Shown: positions 19,214-27,957, counted from the stretch's first letter. The stretch: 64,000 nt of DNA from Demequina sediminicola (GCF_000975055.1 NZ_BBRB01000001.1:627751-691750), one strand, 5' to 3'. Notes: a model not told the origin generated them from the letters alone. Made by a program: numbers and translations.

Positions 19214-19675
19214 ATGACCGCTGACTCACCCGCTACCCCCGTAGACCGCCAGGTTGATCCGCGTGGCGTGCGCTTTGGCGCTTCCATCACACTGGCCATC
19301 GCGCTGGTCGCGGTGCTCGCTGGGCCCACGACCGTGGGTCTTGTCGCGATGGCGCTACTCGTGGTCCTCTTCGCGCCAGGTGCCACCGTTGGCCCCCAGG
19401 CGACCGTCCAATCGTGGCTCTTCATCCGCCTGGTCCGTCCCCGCATCGGCCCTCCTACGGAGACCGAATCCTTCCGCCCTCCCCGCTTTGCACAGCAAAT
19501 GGGCTTTGCGATGGCCATCCTGGCCCTGGTGCTGGGGCTCGTGGGCGTCGGCATTGGCTTCTATGTGTTTGCTGCCATGGTGTTGGTTGCGTCGTTCCTC
19601 AATGCTGTCTTCAACTTCTGCTTGGGTTGCGAGATCTACCTGGCAGTCCGCAAGGCCACCACGCGCGCAGCGTGA
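19214..19675 (+). CDS. DUF4395 family membrane protein
   Basis: 153 residues with about four membrane segments and the family signature 'FNFCLGCEIY' containing a C-x2-C pair. The start 'MTADSPATPVDRQVDPRGVRF' is typical. DUF4395 proteins commonly sit beside thioredoxin-like genes, as here, suggesting a membrane thiol-redox partnership, possibly linked to sulfur transfer. The role is inferred from context only. Confidence 0.88.
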   Translation: MTADSPATPVDRQVDPRGVRFGASITLAIALVAVLAGPTTVGLVAMALLVVLFAPGATVGPQATVQSWLFIRLVRPRIGPPTETESFRPPRFAQQMGFAMAILALVLGLVGVGIGFYVFAAMVLVASFLNAVFNFCLGCEIYLAVRKATTRAA

Positions 19676-19730
19676 GCACTCCCTCACCCTGACGACTACG
19701 GGCGCATGCCGTAGTAGCATCGGACGCACT

Positions 19731-19841
19731 ATGACTGCATTGGAAGCTGTCTTCACGGTCCTCGCCGCACTGGCCTTTGGTGGCGCCGCCTGGGTGTCCG
19801 CCATCGTGGGCTGGCGCCTGTTGAAGGGCCCCAAGCGTTGA
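19731..19841 (+). CDS. Small single-pass membrane protein (36 aa)
   Basis: MTALEAVFTVLAALAFGGAA followed by 'WVSAIVGWRLLKGPKR': one membrane segment and a basic tail, so an N-out/C-in topology is expected. The stop overlaps the TTG start of the next gene by four bases (TTGA), which supports it being translated. No recognised family. The next gene's TTG start depends on this coupling. Confidence 0.6.
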   Translation: MTALEAVFTVLAALAFGGAAWVSAIVGWRLLKGPKR

Positions 19842-20371
19842 CATTCACCATCCCTGACGACATGGCCCCTGAGGTCTACCCCCTGGCATGGCTGGTGGGG
19901 CGCTGGCAGGGTCATGGCGAGATCGATTACCCCGGGATCCCCAAGGCTGAGACGCTTCAAGCGATTGCCTTTGACCACGACGGTGGCCCCTACCTGACGT
20001 ACACCTGCACCACGTATCTGCGTGGGGACGACGGTGAACCCGGCCAGGTGTGGAGTGTCGAATCGGGATTCTGGCGTGTGGCTCCTCAGGCACCTGAGGG
20101 TGTGGAACTCAAGGAAGGCCAGCACCCCCTCGAGATCGTGCTCACCGAGGCCTCTGGAGTACTGACCTGCTACATGGGTGCTGTGGGCAACGGACGCATC
20201 GATATGGCCACCCGTTTTGCAGCCAGCACCGAGTCCGGGCCCGAAGTGCGTGGCGGAACACGCATGTACGGTCTGGTCGAGGGCGAACTGATGTGGGCGT
20301 GGGATCTGGCCGCCTTCGGCAACGACCTGCAGTCCTACATGAGTGCGCGACTCAAGCGCATTGAATCCTGA
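19838..20371 (+). CDS. Nitrobindin-like / FABP-like beta-barrel protein (DUF1794)
   Basis: 177 residues starting at TTG 19838. The family hallmark 'LVGRWQGHGEIDYPGI' (G-x-W-x-G-x-G) is at about residues 15-30, with a C-terminal 'LQSYMSARLKRIES'. Nitrobindins are ten-stranded beta-barrels that bind ferric heme and react with NO or peroxynitrite. It lies just before the ygfZ-like gene, a conserved pairing in actinobacteria. Heme binding is expected from the family but not shown by the sequence alone. Confidence 0.85.
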   Translation: MTFTIPDDMAPEVYPLAWLVGRWQGHGEIDYPGIPKAETLQAIAFDHDGGPYLTYTCTTYLRGDDGEPGQVWSVESGFWRVAPQAPEGVELKEGQHPLEIVLTEASGVLTCYMGAVGNGRIDMATRFAASTESGPEVRGGTRMYGLVEGELMWAWDLAAFGNDLQSYMSARLKRIES

Positions 20372-20406
20372 CGGAATCACTGACGCCCAGGAGGCGTTCC
20401 CTCCCT

Positions 20407-21546
20407 ATGACTTCACCTCTTCTTTCCCGCTCCGGCGCCGTTGACTCTGCAGCGCCCGATGCCGGTGTCGCGTGGCACTACGGCGACCCGACCGCCGAGC
20501 AACGTGCGCTAGAAGCAGGACGGGCCGTGGTCGATCAATCTCACCTCGGCATCGTCACGGTGTCAGGCCCTGACCGGCTCACGTGGCTTGACTCGCTGAC
20601 GACGCAAGAGGTCAAAAACCTCCAGCCGGGCGAGTCGTCGGAATTCATGATCCTGTCCCCTCAAGGACGGATCGAGCACGTCGCAGGCATCGTGGACGAC
20701 GGCGAGACTGCCTGGCTCATCTCGGAGACCGCGCCAGGGTTGGCCACGTTCCTTGACCGCATGCGCTTCATGCTCCGCGTGGAAGTCGCAGACGTCACCG
20801 ACCAGTGGGCCGGGCTCGGAGAGGCCGTGTCCTCCCCTGCCGCCGAAGGCGAGCCGGTCACATGGGTCGATGCGTGGCCGCAGATTCGCACCGGTGGCAC
20901 CACCTACGTTGAAGACCCCTCCGCAACGCACCCGGGTGCTGCCCGCGCATGGCGTCTGGTGTTGGTGCCCCGCGAGTCGTTGACTGCTGAAGTGGACGAA
21001 CGCCTCGCTGCCGGATGGTCGCTGGCAGGCACGTGGGCCAGTGAGGCCGAACGTGTGGCCGCTCACCGTCCGCGCGCCGCGACCGAGGTCGACGAGACGA
21101 CCCTTCCACACGAGTTGGATTGGCTCCGCACCTCGGTTCACCTGCACAAGGGCTGCTACCGCGGACAGGAAACCGTGGCCAAGGTCCACAATGTGGGACG
21201 GCCCCCGCGCCGGCTCACGCTGTTGCACCTCGATGGCTCCGCACATGCGGTACCCGAGCTCGGAGCCAACGTGCTTCTCGGTGACGAGGAGAAGGTCGTG
21301 GGCCGCATCACATCCGTGGCTCGCCACCACGAGTACGGACCAATCGCGCTCGCCATGCTGAAGCGCTCTGTTGACCCCTCCGCGGTCCTCACCGTGCCCT
21401 CCGATGGTGGGCTCTTGTCCGCTAATCAGGAACTCATTGTGAACGCCGATGGATTCTCCGCTGACCGGCCGGACAAGCCCGGCCCCACCATGAAGGGTCT
21501 CCTCATGGGCAAGGGCTGCGCTGCCGACGGCGGCGACATGTCCTGA
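20407..21546 (+). CDS. ygfZ: Folate-binding YgfZ/GcvT-like protein
   Basis: 379 residues of the aminomethyltransferase fold. The YgfZ signature K-G-C-Y-x-G-Q-E appears as 'HKGCYRGQETVAKVHNVGRP', with the functional cysteine. YgfZ uses tetrahydrofolate and assists maturation or repair of certain iron-sulfur enzymes. It starts 35 bases after the nitrobindin gene and is probably co-transcribed with it. Confidence 0.92.
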   Translation: MTSPLLSRSGAVDSAAPDAGVAWHYGDPTAEQRALEAGRAVVDQSHLGIVTVSGPDRLTWLDSLTTQEVKNLQPGESSEFMILSPQGRIEHVAGIVDDGETAWLISETAPGLATFLDRMRFMLRVEVADVTDQWAGLGEAVSSPAAEGEPVTWVDAWPQIRTGGTTYVEDPSATHPGAARAWRLVLVPRESLTAEVDERLAAGWSLAGTWASEAERVAAHRPRAATEVDETTLPHELDWLRTSVHLHKGCYRGQETVAKVHNVGRPPRRLTLLHLDGSAHAVPELGANVLLGDEEKVVGRITSVARHHEYGPIALAMLKRSVDPSAVLTVPSDGGLLSANQELIVNADGFSADRPDKPGPTMKGLLMGKGCAADGGDMS

Positions 21547-21573
21547 CCGGACACCATTGTCAGCGCGCCTGCC

Positions 21574-21870
21574 GTGACGCGCGCCCCTACCGGGGTTACG
21601 GTGGACAGCGTGGAACTGACAGTGACGCAGTTGCGTAAAGACCTGACCAAAGCACTCGACGCGGTCAAGGATGGCGACGAGGTTGTCATCACTGAGCGCG
21701 GAACACCCATCGCTCGCTTGGGTGGAGTCGAGTCTGCTTCATTGCTCGCCCAGGTTGAGGCGGACGGGGTCCTCACTCCCCCGGCTCAGTCGCGTGCCGT
21801 GCCTCGGCTGCCTGAGGCGGAGGCCGCGAAGGACGCGCTGTCCAGCCTGCTCGGCCGTCTGCGGAGGTAG
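21574..21870 (+). CDS. Phd/YefM-type antitoxin
   Basis: Up to 98 residues; GTG 21610 ('VELTVTQLRKDLTKALDAVK') is a more family-like start than 21574. The core 'LRKDLTKALDAVKDGDEVVITERGTPIARL' is a Phd-type DNA-binding domain, followed by a toxin-neutralising tail. It lies three bases before the PIN toxin gene in the same direction, the classic antitoxin-first order, and would autorepress the pair. Partner and order make the call firm; the start is not. Confidence 0.85.
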   Translation: MTRAPTGVTVDSVELTVTQLRKDLTKALDAVKDGDEVVITERGTPIARLGGVESASLLAQVEADGVLTPPAQSRAVPRLPEAEAAKDALSSLLGRLRR

Positions 21871-21873
21871 ACC

Positions 21874-22305
21874 GTGGCGCTGGTCTATTTCGACACCTCG
21901 GCCCTGGTGAAGTTGTGCGTCCTTGAGACCGGCTCGCCGTTGGCTGTGGCGCTGTGGCGCCGGGCCGATGCCGTGGTGACCTCCCGTATTGCCGATGCCG
22001 AGGTGCGTTCAGTGCTGGGCGCTGCCGAGCGCATCGGCCGTCTTGATGCCGCTCCCGCTGGGCAGGCCCGCGACAGGTGGGACGAACTGTGGCCGTCGCT
22101 CGCGACCGTGGAGGTCACGGCAGAGGTCGCAGCGCTTTCAGGTGACTTGACGGACCGTCGTCCGCTCCGTGCCGGGGATGCCATCCACTTAGCCAGCGCC
22201 ATGCAGTTGAGTGATGCGAACCCGGTGTTTGCTGCCTGGGATCGGCGCCTTGCTGCGGCCGCCCACGCTGAGGGCCTGATGGTGCTTCCCCCTACACTGG
22301 CCTGA
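21874..22305 (+). CDS. vapC: VapC-type PIN-domain toxin
   Basis: 143 residues from GTG. PIN acidic residues: D in 'VYFDTSALVKL', E in 'IADAEVRSVL', D in 'LRAGDAIHLASA' and D in 'VFAAWDRRL'. All four Mg-binding positions are present, so it should be an active ribonuclease; VapC toxins usually cleave tRNA or 23S rRNA. Paired with the upstream Phd-like antitoxin. The strand context is housekeeping, so the pair is probably chromosomally fixed rather than on a mobile element. Over-represented GGCCGATGC motifs occur at 21963 and 22031. Confidence 0.9.
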   Translation: MALVYFDTSALVKLCVLETGSPLAVALWRRADAVVTSRIADAEVRSVLGAAERIGRLDAAPAGQARDRWDELWPSLATVEVTAEVAALSGDLTDRRPLRAGDAIHLASAMQLSDANPVFAAWDRRLAAAAHAEGLMVLPPTLA

Positions 22306-22335
22306 GTCTGACCGCACTCAACCGCTTGGGATTTC

Positions 22336-22677
22336 ATGTTTGGCACTCTTCAGAACCTGATTGTCTTCGCTATCTCCGCCGCGGCCTTTGTGGGTGCGCT
22401 GTGGGGGTTGATTGACGCGTTCAAGTACCCCGATGCGACGTTCCGCGCCGCCGGCAAACTCAACAAGACGTGGTGGCTGGTCATCCTGGGCGCAGCCACC
22501 GTCATTGCTTTCCTGGCACTGCCGTGGCCGCTGGGTACTGGTGGCGGCATCGGCGGGATTCTGGGGTTCGCGGCCATCGTTGCTGTCATCGTCTACTTTG
22601 TTGACGTCCGCCCCAAGTTGCAGCAGTTCGGTGGTCGGAACATCGGTGGCCGCAGCAACAACACTGGCGGCTGGTAG
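22336..22677 (+). CDS. DUF2516 family membrane protein
   Basis: 113 residues with three membrane segments; 'LWGLIDAFKYPDATFRAAGKLNKTWWL' spans the family's most conserved region, and the tail is Gly/Asn-rich. DUF2516 is an actinobacteria-restricted family of unknown function. It is followed after five bases by dtd. Confidence 0.88.
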   Translation: MFGTLQNLIVFAISAAAFVGALWGLIDAFKYPDATFRAAGKLNKTWWLVILGAATVIAFLALPWPLGTGGGIGGILGFAAIVAVIVYFVDVRPKLQQFGGRNIGGRSNNTGGW

Positions 22678-22682
22678 CGCCG

Positions 22683-23108
22683 ATGCGTGCCGTCCTGCAA
22701 CGTGCCAAGCGCGCCTCCGTCACAGTCGAGGGCGAGGTCACGGCTTCGTTTGATTCTCAGGGGATTGTGGCGCTTGTGGGTGCCACACACGAGGACGGCC
22801 CTGACCAGGTGACGACCATTGCTCGCAAGATTGCCGAGCTCCGCATTCTGGACGATGAAAAGTCCGTCAGCGACGTCAACGCACCCGTCATTGTGGTCTC
22901 GCAGTTCACTCTCTACGCAGACGTACGCAAGGGCCGCCGGCCATCCTGGAACGGGGCAGCCGCCGGACCCGTTGCCGAACCGCTCGTCGACGCCGTCGTG
23001 GCAGCGCTTCGCGAGCGCGGTCTCACCGTCGGCACAGGCATCTTTGGCGCCATGATGGACGTTGAACTCGTCAACGATGGGCCCATGACGATCCTCGTCG
23101 AGGCGTAG
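22683..23108 (+). CDS. dtd: D-aminoacyl-tRNA deacylase
   Basis: 141 residues, full length. The two active-site motifs are present: 'SQFTLYADVRKGRRPSW' (S-Q-x-T) and 'NDGPMTI' in place of the usual N-x-G-P-V/M-T. It hydrolyses D-aminoacyl and some mischarged glycyl tRNAs, protecting translation. It starts five bases after the DUF2516 gene and converges on the ABC pseudogene downstream. Confidence 0.95.
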   Translation: MRAVLQRAKRASVTVEGEVTASFDSQGIVALVGATHEDGPDQVTTIARKIAELRILDDEKSVSDVNAPVIVVSQFTLYADVRKGRRPSWNGAAAGPVAEPLVDAVVAALRERGLTVGTGIFGAMMDVELVNDGPMTILVEA

Positions 23109-23139
23109 GCCCTCCCGGCCCCATGGGGAGCGAAGCCGG

Positions 23140-23811
23140 TTAGACGTCCCGGACGCGCAAGACAATCCACGCGGCCACCATCGGAATGACTCCCCACAGA
23201 ATCAGCACTGTCAGACCCCCCGCGGGGCTCAGTGAGATCGAACCATCGTCCACAGTTGCGGTAGCCAACGCGGCCTTCGCTGCCACCTGAGGGAGAAAGG
23301 CTCCGATCCAGTTCGCGATACTGCTGGCCATCGCTGGCAGGAAGGGCGGCAGGATCAGCTCGAGCGCGACGATGGTGAAGATTGTTCCCACCGACGAGCG
23401 GCCGATGACGATGACGTGATCGGCGGTCTGTTGCACTTCACTCATGAGGTGGCTCGACAAGAACACAGTCCGGCCGCTCTCCGACAGTTCGCGGGCGAGT
23501 TGGCGCACCCACACGACGCCGTCGGGATCGAGTCCGTTGACAGGCTCGTCGAACATGACGATCTTGGGGTCGGCGAGCAGTGCGCCAATCTCTTTGAGCG
23601 GGGTGGCGAGTTTGCCGTAAGGCTTGCCGCTGACGGTCACCGATCCGGAGCTGGGGTGATCGAGGCCAAGGATCATGCGCATGGTCGTTGACTTGCCTGC
23701 GCCATTGGGGCCAAGGAAGCCAGTCACGATCCCGGGCTGGACGGTGAAGGTGACGTGGTCGACGGCGGTTTTGCTGCCGTACTTCTTGGTGAGGTCTTTG
23801 GCCTCAATCAT
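23140..23811 (-). pseudogene. Chimeric ABC transporter relic: ATPase with internal deletion fused to permease C-terminus
   Basis: An open frame of 223 codons from ATG 23811. Residues 1-79 are the start of an ABC-2-type ATPase with Walker A 'GFLGPNGAGKSTT'. It then jumps from '...KEIGALL' straight to 'ADPKIVMFDEPVNGLDPDG' (Walker B), so about 60 residues including the LSGGQ-type signature are missing. After 'SSHLMSEVQQTADHVIVIGR' (H-loop) it jumps again into 'SVGTIFTIVALELILPPFLP', the membrane C-terminus of an ABC-2 permease. Two in-frame deletions have thus joined two adjacent genes. Without the signature it cannot be a working ABC ATPase. An upstream in-frame extension to 23907 is unlikely to be coding. 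Confidence 0.8.
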
Positions 23812-23952
23812 GAGGGCCTTTCTCGGGAGTCCCTGGACGTGAGCAGCGTCATTGGTGAGGTCGAACCTGACTTTTCCGTATTCCGCGGCGCTTGTCGCAT
23901 TCGCCACACCGACATCTGCGCAATCGGACGTTGCGCAGGCCAGAACGACACA

Positions 23953-23993
23953 CGCGGGTCAGGCGACGCCCCTCAGTCGTCACCTGACCCGCG
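23953..23993. terminator. Hairpin terminator downstream of the DUF4190-type gene
   Basis: Arms CGCGGGTCAGGCGACG (23953-23968) and CGTCACCTGACCCGCG (23978-23993) pair over 16 bp with one wobble and a nine-base loop. It lies 15 bases after the end of the minus-strand gene at 24008. There is no long T-run, as is common in high-GC genomes. Confidence 0.7.
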
Positions 23994-24007
23994 GTCCCCC
24001 GGTGCTG

Positions 24008-24910
24008 CTAGGCCTCCGGAAGAGCGAAGAACACGTCGTCAGCAAAGATGCCTGGCGTCACGCGCAGCAGACCGTCCACAGCATCGGGCACCAGGAACGC
24101 GGTGAGCCCATCTTCTGTGGCGCCTTCGTAGAGTTCGGCGAGGATGTCAAACTCGGGTTCAAGCCCGGAGGCAAGTGCGTCGTGGTCGCCGATGACGGTG
24201 CCGTCAGGGGTGACGTAGTCAAAGCCCAGTCCCAGCGTGCTGCCCGTGTCGGTACCGGTGTAGGTGGCCTCGACTCCCAGGGTGATCCACACGGTGCCGT
24301 CGGTGGGTTCCTCGTTGAACTGGTTCGCAGCGGCGACGTCAGCGTTCGCGCTGGTGTTGAGCGAGGTCAACGTGATGGTCCAGTCGTCGTTCTGGATGGT
24401 CTCGCCAAACGCGTAGGGGTTGTCGCGGGTTCCGGCGGGTTCGCTGGGCTCTTCGGCTTCGGCGACTTCCTCCTCCGCTTCAGCCTCGTCAGCATCGGCC
24501 GTGTCAGCATCGGCCGTGTCCTCCTGTGCGGCGGCCGATTCCTCGGTGACGACCGTGGTATCACCACCCGTGGCATCGTCCAGGGCGTCGTTCACTGCGC
24601 CTGCAGCAACAGCCACAAACACGATGATGCCGACGATGGTTCCCACGACGGAGATGACGACAGCCGCGATACCCATGCCTTTCTTCTGGCCACGGCGAGT
24701 CAATGCGACGATACCCAGAATGAAGCCGACGGGCAGCAGCAGCCAGCCGACAATGAGAGCGCCCGGGATGCAGGCAAAAATGGCGGCCACGATCGCGACG
24801 ATCATGGCGACCAAGCCGATGGTGTTCTTTTGTGCCGCGTCGAGGGGAGCCTCGGGAGCGGGCTGGGGTGCGCCGGCCGGAGGTGCCGGGGGCGTGGGGT
24901 TCTGAGTCAT
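24008..24910 (-). CDS. DUF4190-type membrane protein with extracytoplasmic Ig-like domain
   Basis: 300 residues. A short Pro/Ala-rich N-terminus precedes two pairs of membrane segments with 'LGIVALTRRGQKKGMGIAAVV' between, the DUF4190 pattern. An acidic Ala/Asp/Glu linker (about 125-160) follows, containing an 'ADTADAD' repeat whose DNA carries two over-represented GCATCGGCC motifs (24492, 24507). The C-terminal domain 'GETIQNDDWTITLTSLNTS' is like DUF4352 telokin-type beta-sandwiches. A cell-surface protein of unknown function. Confidence 0.75.
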   Translation of the reverse strand: MTQNPTPPAPPAGAPQPAPEAPLDAAQKNTIGLVAMIVAIVAAIFACIPGALIVGWLLLPVGFILGIVALTRRGQKKGMGIAAVVISVVGTIVGIIVFVAVAAGAVNDALDDATGGDTTVVTEESAAAQEDTADADTADADEAEAEEEVAEAEEPSEPAGTRDNPYAFGETIQNDDWTITLTSLNTSANADVAAANQFNEEPTDGTVWITLGVEATYTGTDTGSTLGLGFDYVTPDGTVIGDHDALASGLEPEFDILAELYEGATEDGLTAFLVPDAVDGLLRVTPGIFADDVFFALPEA

Positions 24911-25096
24911 GTTTTCCTCGGTAGAGATGTCGTGTCACCGGCCGGCGGCACGGCTCCGTCGTGGAGCACCAACACTGTCTCGATACCAGGCACTTCCGCG
25001 CATCGGCCCTTCGTGTGAACCCAGGTAGCCGATCGGCCACGACTGCTGACCAAACGGGGGATGCTCACGTCACACCACGGATCTAGGGTTACTGCT

Positions 25097-26359
25097 ATGA
25101 CCTTCTCCCCCCTCGCCGCCCCCGTGCGACCCACGTCGGGTCAACGGGCGTGGGATGTGGTGCTGTACGTTCTCGGTTTCCTCGTCACCACCATCGCCGT
25201 GATGAACCCACCGCTGTCATGGAGCGATGGAGAGGTCTCCGGCAGTGCGGCACTGCTGTGGCTCGTGAGCGTCGGCGCGTGGGCAACCGTGTTCTTCCGG
25301 CGCAGCAACCCCATGGTTGTGGTGGTCGCGGGTGGCGTGCTCGCACTCATTGGCACCGAATACCTGCTCTTGCTCATCGGGCTACACCATGCGATGGTCG
25401 CCGCCTCAAAGGAACGACGCCTGTGGATCGCCGGCGCTGGCGTGGCTGCAGTGGCACTGTTCTGGGTCCGGGAAGCCACCACTTCATGGGGCGATGAGGC
25501 GGCGCTCGCCACCAACGGCGGCGCGGCATCCGACATCGTGCTCTCCGGCGTCATCGCACTCGCAAGCTTGGGCGCGACGTTCGCCTTCACCACGGTCGCG
25601 GTAGGCAAACGCGCCACCGAAAGCCAACGAGCACGGGCCGATGCCGAACACACCATCGCCACACAGTTGGGTGATGAGCTGGCGCGCCAGTCGGAACGCA
25701 GCGAGATCGCCCGCGAGATCCATGACGGGCTCACCAATCGGCTAGCACTCCTGTCCATGATGAGCGCCAACGTGGAACGCTCCGTGAAACAAGGAGACGA
25801 GCGAGCCGTGGGGCTGGCCCGAGAACTGCAAGAGCAGGCGCGGCTAGCGCTCACTGACTTGCGCTCACTGGTCCAAGACCTGCGCACTGAGCCACAAGCA
25901 GCACCCACGCCGTTGAAGTCAATGCGTGCCGTAGGAGATGTCATCAGTGCGACGCGCGCCGCGGGCACCCCAGTCGACGCGATCGTGATTCTCGATGGCG
26001 CCTCTCAAGCACCCCAAATACTCGACGCAGCCGTCTATCGCCTTGTTCAAGAGGCCCTCACCAATGCCGTGAAGCACGCACCCGGCCGCGCAGTGTCGCT
26101 GTACCTAGAAGCCAATCCGGCATCGGGCGTACGCCTCAGGGTGACCAACCCACTCGTGACCGGCACCCACCACGGAAGCGGCCGTGGAGCAGGAGCTGGG
26201 CTCATAGGGATCCAAGAACGCGTGGCAGCACTACAAGGAACCGTATGGATGGGACCGCATGAAGGCGAGTTCATCGTGGACGTCACCGTGCCGTGGATCA
26301 ACCCGGCCGAGGTCGCAGCCAACACCGTGTCACCGGCGAGCCCTAGAGTGACGCCATGA
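25097..26359 (+). CDS. NarL-type sensor histidine kinase
   Basis: About 420 residues from ATG 25097; an upstream start 12 codons earlier is possible. Four to six N-terminal membrane segments with no large extracellular domain, then a HisKA_3 phosphoacceptor 'REIHDGLTNRLALLSMM' with the conserved histidine, and an HATPase_c domain with N box 'VQEALTNAVKHA' and G box 'GAGAGLIGIQERV'. It overlaps the response regulator by ATGA. This layout resembles DesK/LiaS-type membrane-stress sensors. The signal is unknown. Confidence 0.92.
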   Translation: MTFSPLAAPVRPTSGQRAWDVVLYVLGFLVTTIAVMNPPLSWSDGEVSGSAALLWLVSVGAWATVFFRRSNPMVVVVAGGVLALIGTEYLLLLIGLHHAMVAASKERRLWIAGAGVAAVALFWVREATTSWGDEAALATNGGAASDIVLSGVIALASLGATFAFTTVAVGKRATESQRARADAEHTIATQLGDELARQSERSEIAREIHDGLTNRLALLSMMSANVERSVKQGDERAVGLARELQEQARLALTDLRSLVQDLRTEPQAAPTPLKSMRAVGDVISATRAAGTPVDAIVILDGASQAPQILDAAVYRLVQEALTNAVKHAPGRAVSLYLEANPASGVRLRVTNPLVTGTHHGSGRGAGAGLIGIQERVAALQGTVWMGPHEGEFIVDVTVPWINPAEVAANTVSPASPRVTP

Positions 26360-27033
26360 GCACCGCCCCCGCTGCCGACGGCGCACCCCGCGCTCGCGTG
26401 TTGATTGTTGACGACGACCCGATGGTGCGCAGCCAAGTGCGCTTTGTTCTCGACACCAGCGGAGCGATCGAGATTGTCGGCGAGGCCTCAAACGGCCTCG
26501 AAGCCATTGCAGCCGTCGAGAACGAGCAACCCGACATCGCACTCATGGATGTGAGCATGCCGGGCATGACTGGGGTGGAGGCCACCGCCGCGATCCGTGC
26601 ACTCGATGCCCCCACCCGGGTGATCGCGTTGACCGCCTTGGGCCACGACGACGTACTCATGGACATGCTGCGCGCAGGAGCAGCGGGTTTTGTCCCCAAG
26701 GAATATGCCGTCGAGGACCTCGAAACAGCCGTCGCACACGTGTTTCGCGGCGACAGTTATGTCTCACCCCACTGCCAACCCGCGCTGATCAGCCAACTCA
26801 CGGCGGGCGGCGACCACTCCAGGCGTGATGCGGCGCGGGTCCGACTCGCGCTCCTGAGCGAACGCGAGCGCGAAGTCGCAGGGCACGTCGCCACCGGCGC
26901 CAAGACCGCTGACATTGCTGCCGCACTCTTTGTGTCCGAGTCGACCGTCAAGAGTCAGTTGGATTCGATCCGCACCAAACTTGGAGTATCGAGCCGCGAG
27001 GAGATTGCCGTCCTTGTAGAGCGGGCTCACTAG
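26356..27033 (+). CDS. NarL/LuxR-family response regulator
   Basis: 225 residues. Receiver domain with acidic pair 'VDDDP' and phosphoacceptor aspartate in 'ALMDVSMPGMTG'; the C-terminal LuxR helix-turn-helix has 'LSEREREVAGHVATGAKTAD' and 'SESTVKSQLDSIRTKLG'. Cognate to the kinase it overlaps. Its target is unknown; the neighbouring XRE/DUF2975 genes are on the opposite strand and converge on it. Confidence 0.94.
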   Translation: MSTAPAADGAPRARVLIVDDDPMVRSQVRFVLDTSGAIEIVGEASNGLEAIAAVENEQPDIALMDVSMPGMTGVEATAAIRALDAPTRVIALTALGHDDVLMDMLRAGAAGFVPKEYAVEDLETAVAHVFRGDSYVSPHCQPALISQLTAGGDHSRRDAARVRLALLSEREREVAGHVATGAKTADIAAALFVSESTVKSQLDSIRTKLGVSSREEIAVLVERAH

Positions 27034-27046
27034 CGGAGCGGGATCG

Positions 27047-27292
27047 CTAGTGCCCCGAGTCCCGAGGCAGTCGCACGAGGAGTTCCCCGACTTCACAGTC
27101 GAGCACGTCGCAGATCGCGGCCAAGGTTGAGTACCTGATGGCCTTAGCCCGGTCATTCTTCAGTACCGAGAGGTTCACCACGGAGACGCCCACCGCGTCA
27201 CTCAAGGCCGTGAGCGTCATGCCTCGCGCTTCCAGGAGCTCGTCGAGTCGGCAGTGAATTCCAGTGTCCTCGTTGGACTCTGCCGGGCTCAT
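27047..27292 (-). CDS. XRE-family (Cro/C1, YozG-like) regulator
   Basis: 81 residues, mostly one helix-turn-helix: 'LDELLEARGMTLTALSDAVG' then 'LSVLKNDRAKAIRYSTLAAI'. This short HTH_26 type is regularly encoded after a DUF2975 gene, with which it overlaps by four bases (27289-27292). It probably autoregulates the pair through the AT-rich dyad upstream. Confidence 0.9.
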   Translation of the reverse strand: MSPAESNEDTGIHCRLDELLEARGMTLTALSDAVGVSVVNLSVLKNDRAKAIRYSTLAAICDVLDCEVGELLVRLPRDSGH

Positions 27293-27897
27293 ACGAGGCC
27301 TTCCGTGTCTCGCTGGAGACGTTCGCCGATGTCGAGCGCTCCGGCGACAGCGCCAAGCAACAGGATCCCCAGCATGGGAGTGAGACTCACCTCGAAGAGG
27401 ATGGAGTCATAGGTGTACTCGCTGATGGCAGAGAGCGCGCCGTTGGTGGTCATGTTTGTCAGTATCGAGGTTCCAACCCAACCCACGGCAACGATGGCGA
27501 CCGCACCATAGACAAGCCGCACGGCGCCGCGCGAGAAGGCGTGGCCACGGGCTACCCGGAGGAAGAAGATTGCTGCCACGACCAGCCCAGCACAGACGAA
27601 GAGGGCCTGCCAGATGGGTTGCGCATAGAGCGCGAATTCTGTTGCGGCCGCAGGATTCGCGACGATGACGGTGGCGGTGTCCACGGTTGCCGTCACCGGG
27701 GCTCCATCAGGGCCGAGCGGTAGTGAGGCGGTCTCCCCGATCAAGGGCACTTGCACTGGCACGTTGGTGCCGTCCCCCACTGCTTTGAGGCGTCGGACGG
27801 CGTCGATGATTGCCATGACTGCACCGACGACCACGAGTCCCACGGACATATACATGCCGACTCGGTCTGCTTTGCTGAGCCTACGTTCCTCATTCAT
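27289..27897 (-). CDS. DUF2975 family membrane protein
   Basis: 202 residues with four membrane segments and a sizeable extracytoplasmic loop between the first two. The pairing of DUF2975 with a short XRE regulator is common in Gram-positive bacteria. Its function is unknown; it may be a sensor or modulator for the coupled regulator. The start is ATG 27897, GGGGAGG lies upstream, and an unusually AT-rich operator region begins about 25 bases before the gene. Confidence 0.85.
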   Translation of the reverse strand: MNEERRLSKADRVGMYMSVGLVVVGAVMAIIDAVRRLKAVGDGTNVPVQVPLIGETASLPLGPDGAPVTATVDTATVIVANPAAATEFALYAQPIWQALFVCAGLVVAAIFFLRVARGHAFSRGAVRLVYGAVAIVAVGWVGTSILTNMTTNGALSAISEYTYDSILFEVSLTPMLGILLLGAVAGALDIGERLQRDTEGLV

Positions 27898-27923
27898 GAT
27901 TGCCTCCCCGTTGTGTGCGACGT

Positions 27924-27957
27924 ATATCGATAAACGATAAATATCGATTATCGATAT
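27924..27957. promoter_or_regulatory. AT-rich dyad with three ATCGAT sites, DUF2975-XRE operator
   Basis: ATATCGATAA (27924-27933) and TTATCGATAT (27948-27957) form a perfect inverted repeat with a 14-base spacer. ATCGAT occurs at 27926, 27943 and 27950. The stretch is strikingly AT-rich against its surroundings and sits where the promoter of the minus-strand pair must be. The coupled XRE protein is the likely ligand (inference). Confidence 0.65.
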
